NCBI GenBank assembly: GCA_016213575.1
Contig: JACRAB010000244.1
Span: 1 to 42,038 of the forward strand
DNA: 42,038 nt
Direction: 5' to 3'
From: Actinomycetota bacterium
GTDB taxonomy: Bacteria > Actinomycetota > Actinomycetes > Actinomycetales > Kineosporiaceae
The translations under genes were made by a program, and so were the position numbers. Of the stretch, positions 39,947 through 42,038 are shown in pieces. The notes below the pieces were generated by a model, which was given only the letters and a program-made list of their open reading frames with translations, was not told the origin of the DNA and searched no databases. Each line of letters begins with the position of its first letter. Within the stretch, counting starts at the first letter, position 1.

Positions 39947-40665
39947 CCCGCCGCGCCGTGCCGAGCCCGGAGAACAGTGCGATTGCGCGGCTCGCGGACG
40001 ACGTCCACCGCCTCACCCGGGACGTCGCCCGCCTGGCCGACCTGCCCGCCCTCGTCGCGACCCACGCCCGGCTGCTCTCCGAACTCAACGACACCGTGCA
40101 CCAGCTGCGCCGCCTCACCCACCAAGTCCCGGCCCCCAGAAACCCGGACGGCACACGCGACACCACCACAGACGCCGACGATGCCGCGCCGAACGGCGCC
40201 GAACCCGACGCCGATGTCGACGAGGTTGTCGCGGCGCCGGCGTGGCTGACCGTCACCGACCCGCAGATCGCCGTCGGGTGGCTGGCCGAGCTGGCGGTCT
40301 GGGTGCCGCAGGTGTGGCAGCCGCACCTGCAGACCAAGACCCCCAACTGCTGGCCTTGGCACCCCGCGGTCGTCGCCGAGCTCCTCGTCGTGGCGCACCT
40401 GTGGGACGAGGCCGTCAGCACCGACGAGCCCGGCCCCGCCCCGCTCGCCGCGTGGCACGACCGGTGGCGGCCCGGCGCTGCGGCCCGGGTCACCCGGCTG
40501 ATGGCCGGCTGCGAACGCGCCCACGGCCGACACAAGGCCCACGGCCACGAGTACCTCTACGACGTCGCCTACCTGGACGAGCTCGCTCACTGGTGGGCCA
40601 CCACCCACGCCGCCGACCCCGCACAGCCCGCCCCCGGCTTGACCCTCGACCGGGACGGGCGATGA
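39943..40665 (+). CDS. DUF4913-like protein
   Basis: 240 aa, ATG 39943 overlapping the coupling gene's stop. The N-terminal 65 residues form an amphipathic helix pair (IARLADDVHRLTRDVARLADLPALVATHARLLSELNDTVHQLRRL), probably a coiled coil. An acidic Thr/Asp linker follows, then a Trp-rich domain: LAELAVWVPQVWQPHLQ, CWPWHPAVVAELLVVAHLWDEAV, PLAAWHDRWRPGAAARVTRLMAGCERAHGRHK. The pattern of a W-W-HP core followed by an LW..A helix and W..HD resembles DUF4913, often found beside coupling ATPases in actinobacterial mobile elements. The role is unknown. Another ATG at 40662 overlaps its own stop. Confidence 0.68.
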   Translation: MTRRAVPSPENSAIARLADDVHRLTRDVARLADLPALVATHARLLSELNDTVHQLRRLTHQVPAPRNPDGTRDTTTDADDAAPNGAEPDADVDEVVAAPAWLTVTDPQIAVGWLAELAVWVPQVWQPHLQTKTPNCWPWHPAVVAELLVVAHLWDEAVSTDEPGPAPLAAWHDRWRPGAAARVTRLMAGCERAHGRHKAHGHEYLYDVAYLDELAHWWATTHAADPAQPAPGLTLDRDGR

Positions 40666-41108
40666 ACGCCGCCGGCACAGGGGGCATGGGCCACGTCGTC
40701 GTCCTGGTCGTCACGCTCGACACCCGCGTTGCCCTACGGACCAGCACCGACAACAACGGCAGCGGGGGCGTGGCGCTGCGGGTGGTCCAGGGCGGGCGCA
40801 GCGGCTGCGGCGCCGTACGTGGCAGGCCGGGTTCCGTCCGGCCCGCGCGGGACAACCGGGTCGGCGGCCGGGTGACGCGCGAGGCCGATCACCACCTGCT
40901 CGCGGCTCACCTTCCGGTACCACGCCCGGTCTCCCCGTCCACCCCCGCTGCTCGAGATGGCCGGGGAAGGTGCTCCGCACCTGCGCAACGCACGGCCCGG
41001 GGTTCGTGGGGGTTGACGGCGAGCCTCTGCGGGCGCGGTCCCTCCCGCCTCGCGGCAAGGGGGACAAGCCCCCTCACCGCCAGCCCAACTCCGGGAGGAC
41101 CACACCCC
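40666..41108 (+). other. 443-nt stretch between DUF4913-like and SprT-like genes
   Basis: The frame of the SprT-like gene is open back to ATG 40662 (ATGA overlap), but the 149 added residues are low-complexity Arg/Gly/Pro with no domain. Either the gene is longer than annotated, or this is an untranslated spacer whose open frame reflects high GC. The opening MNAAGTGGMGHVVVLVVTLD could be a short peptide. The strong ribosome site at about 41091 argues for a start at 41109. Confidence 0.4.
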
Positions 41109-42038
41109 ATGAACACCACCACCAGCCAGACCACCGAAACCCCGAACACCAAGGGCCAGAACGTCAAGAGCCAGAACGGCACCGGTACGCCGGGCGGGGC
41201 GTTGTCGTCGCCGCTGGTGGCGGCGCTCGAGCAGGTCTGGGCCGCAATCCAGCACCGCCACCCCGAGGTCCCCGATGTCGTCATCGTCGTGGCGTCCGGG
41301 TCCGTCGGCGCGCCCCGCGGCGCGCTCAAGCTCGGCCACTTCGCCGCGATGCGGTGGACCCACGCCACCACCAGCAGCAGCACCGCAGCAGGTGAGGCCG
41401 GGCGTGACGGCGGCCCGGCGCTTCCCGAGGTCTTCGTGGGAGGTGAGGGGCTCGCCTTGGGTGCGGTGGAGGTGCTGGGCACGTTGCTGCACGAGGCGAC
41501 CCACGCCCTGGCGCATGTGCGAGGGGTGCAGGACACGTCGAGGCAGGGGCGCTACCACAACCGGAAGTTTCGTGACCTGGCACAGGAGATGGGTCTGGAG
41601 GTCCGCGACGTCCCGGTCATCGGCTGGTCCGACACCCACGTGCCTGCCGCCACCGTCACCGAGTACGCCCCCGCCCTCGAGCGCCTGTACCTGGCGATGA
41701 CGATCCACCGCCGCGCCGAAGGCACCCCCACCCCCACGGCCGGCGACAACAACAACGCCGCCACCGCGGCGGACGGCGAGACCACCCCAGCAGGGGGGAG
41801 CGGCTCGAGCGGGTCGCGCAACGGCACCGCGGCCCGCTGCGCCTGCGGACGCCGGATCCGGGTCACCGCCTCGGTGCTCGCGCTCGGCCCGATCACCTGC
41901 GGACTGTGCGGCCAGCCCTTCACCACCCCCGAACCCGACCGCCAGAACGACGACCAGCAGGACGACGGCCAGCAGGACGACGGCCAGCAGGACGACGGCC
42001 AGCAGGACGACGGCCAGCAGGACGTCGGCCAGCAGGAC
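41109..42038 (+). CDS. SprT-like zinc metalloprotease domain protein (3' end outside window)
   Basis: 310 codons are visible; ATG 41109 has GGGAGGA nine bases upstream. The key block is EVLGTLLHEATHALAHVRGVQDTSRQGRYHNRKFRDLAQEMGLEV, with HExxH at 128-132 and YHNRKF around 149-154, a layout I know from SprT-like proteins of mobile elements. A four-Cys zinc site follows (C244xC246 ... C264xxC267). SprT-like/Spartan enzymes act on proteins bound to DNA, so a role in handling nucleoprotein during transfer is conceivable (inference). The visible C-terminus is a QQDDG repeat running off the window. Confidence 0.8.
   Translation, partial: MNTTTSQTTETPNTKGQNVKSQNGTGTPGGALSSPLVAALEQVWAAIQHRHPEVPDVVIVVASGSVGAPRGALKLGHFAAMRWTHATTSSSTAAGEAGRDGGPALPEVFVGGEGLALGAVEVLGTLLHEATHALAHVRGVQDTSRQGRYHNRKFRDLAQEMGLEVRDVPVIGWSDTHVPAATVTEYAPALERLYLAMTIHRRAEGTPTPTAGDNNNAATAADGETTPAGGSGSSGSRNGTAARCACGRRIRVTASVLALGPITCGLCGQPFTTPEPDRQNDDQQDDGQQDDGQQDDGQQDDGQQDVGQQD
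41950..42038 (+). repeat. 15-bp tandem repeat coding for QQDDG units
   Basis: A 12-bp partial unit (41950-41961) is followed by four identical copies of GACGACGGCCAGCAG (41962-42021) and one variant with GTC (42022-42036), continuing past the edge. Each unit encodes Asp-Asp-Gly-Gln-Gln in the SprT-like gene. The unit length is a multiple of three, so copy-number change keeps the frame. Confidence 0.92.

Noticed and set aside
40662-41108. Start of the SprT-like gene at the overlapping ATG 40662
   Set aside because: The extra 149 residues are low complexity, and a strong ribosome site lies just before ATG 41109; kept only as an alternative.
41950-42038. Tandem repeat as a CRISPR array
   Set aside because: The units are contiguous 15-mers without spacers and lie in frame inside a protease gene.

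Overview
The window is high-GC DNA with actinobacterial gene families throughout: a WS/DGAT acyltransferase, a PucR regulator, DUF3556, DUF1918 and DUF6328 proteins, an XRE plus DUF397 pair, and a Hen1/Pnkp RNA-repair pair. GTG starts are common, and several starts lie 6 to 8 nt downstream of a -10-like hexamer, as expected for leaderless transcripts. I cannot name the genus from this sequence. The window divides into a chromosomal part (1 to about 26,200) and a probable mobile or accessory part that starts just after a tRNA-Ser gene and runs off the right edge.

Chromosomal part. A partial pyridine nucleotide-disulphide oxidoreductase meets a large patatin-like protein tail to tail. Two overlapping RlaP-type nucleotidyltransferases follow (3710-5418). 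Next come a WS/DGAT acyltransferase, divergent from an alpha/beta hydrolase and a small conserved protein. A minus-strand unit (13615 to 8806) encodes an acyl-AMP ligase, a DUF3556 membrane protein and a phytoene-desaturase-like FAD enzyme, facing a PucR regulator. A hen1-pnkp operon (19323 to 15071, ATGA overlap) encodes the bacterial RNA-repair complex; with the two RlaP genes 10 kb away it makes RNA end repair a theme of the region. Then come cysK with a structured leader, an EEP-family membrane protein, DUF6328 and DUF1918 proteins, a poly-HAMP chemoreceptor, an esterase-like lipoprotein and tRNA-Ser(UGA).

Accessory part. Right after the tRNA, base composition drops. On the minus strand are two unrecognised genes whose order, sizes and layout recall phage lambda rexA-rexB (soluble protein, then four-helix membrane protein). 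Beyond them is a complete type I restriction-modification operon, hsdM-hsdS-hsdR, with start/stop overlaps. Divergent from it are an XRE regulator with a DUF397 partner, then an MFS transporter. A conjugation-type block (37179 to end) follows: two small membrane proteins, a VirD4/TraG-like coupling ATPase, a DUF4913-like protein, and a SprT-like metalloprotease cut by the window edge inside a 15-bp tandem repeat. A near-identical operator-like motif lies before both the XRE gene and the conjugation block, which suggests shared control. No integrase or relaxase is visible, so the element is probably larger than the window.

The best candidates for something undescribed are the RexAB-like pair beside the restriction system, the RNA-repair locus with paired RlaP enzymes, and the shared operator of the island.
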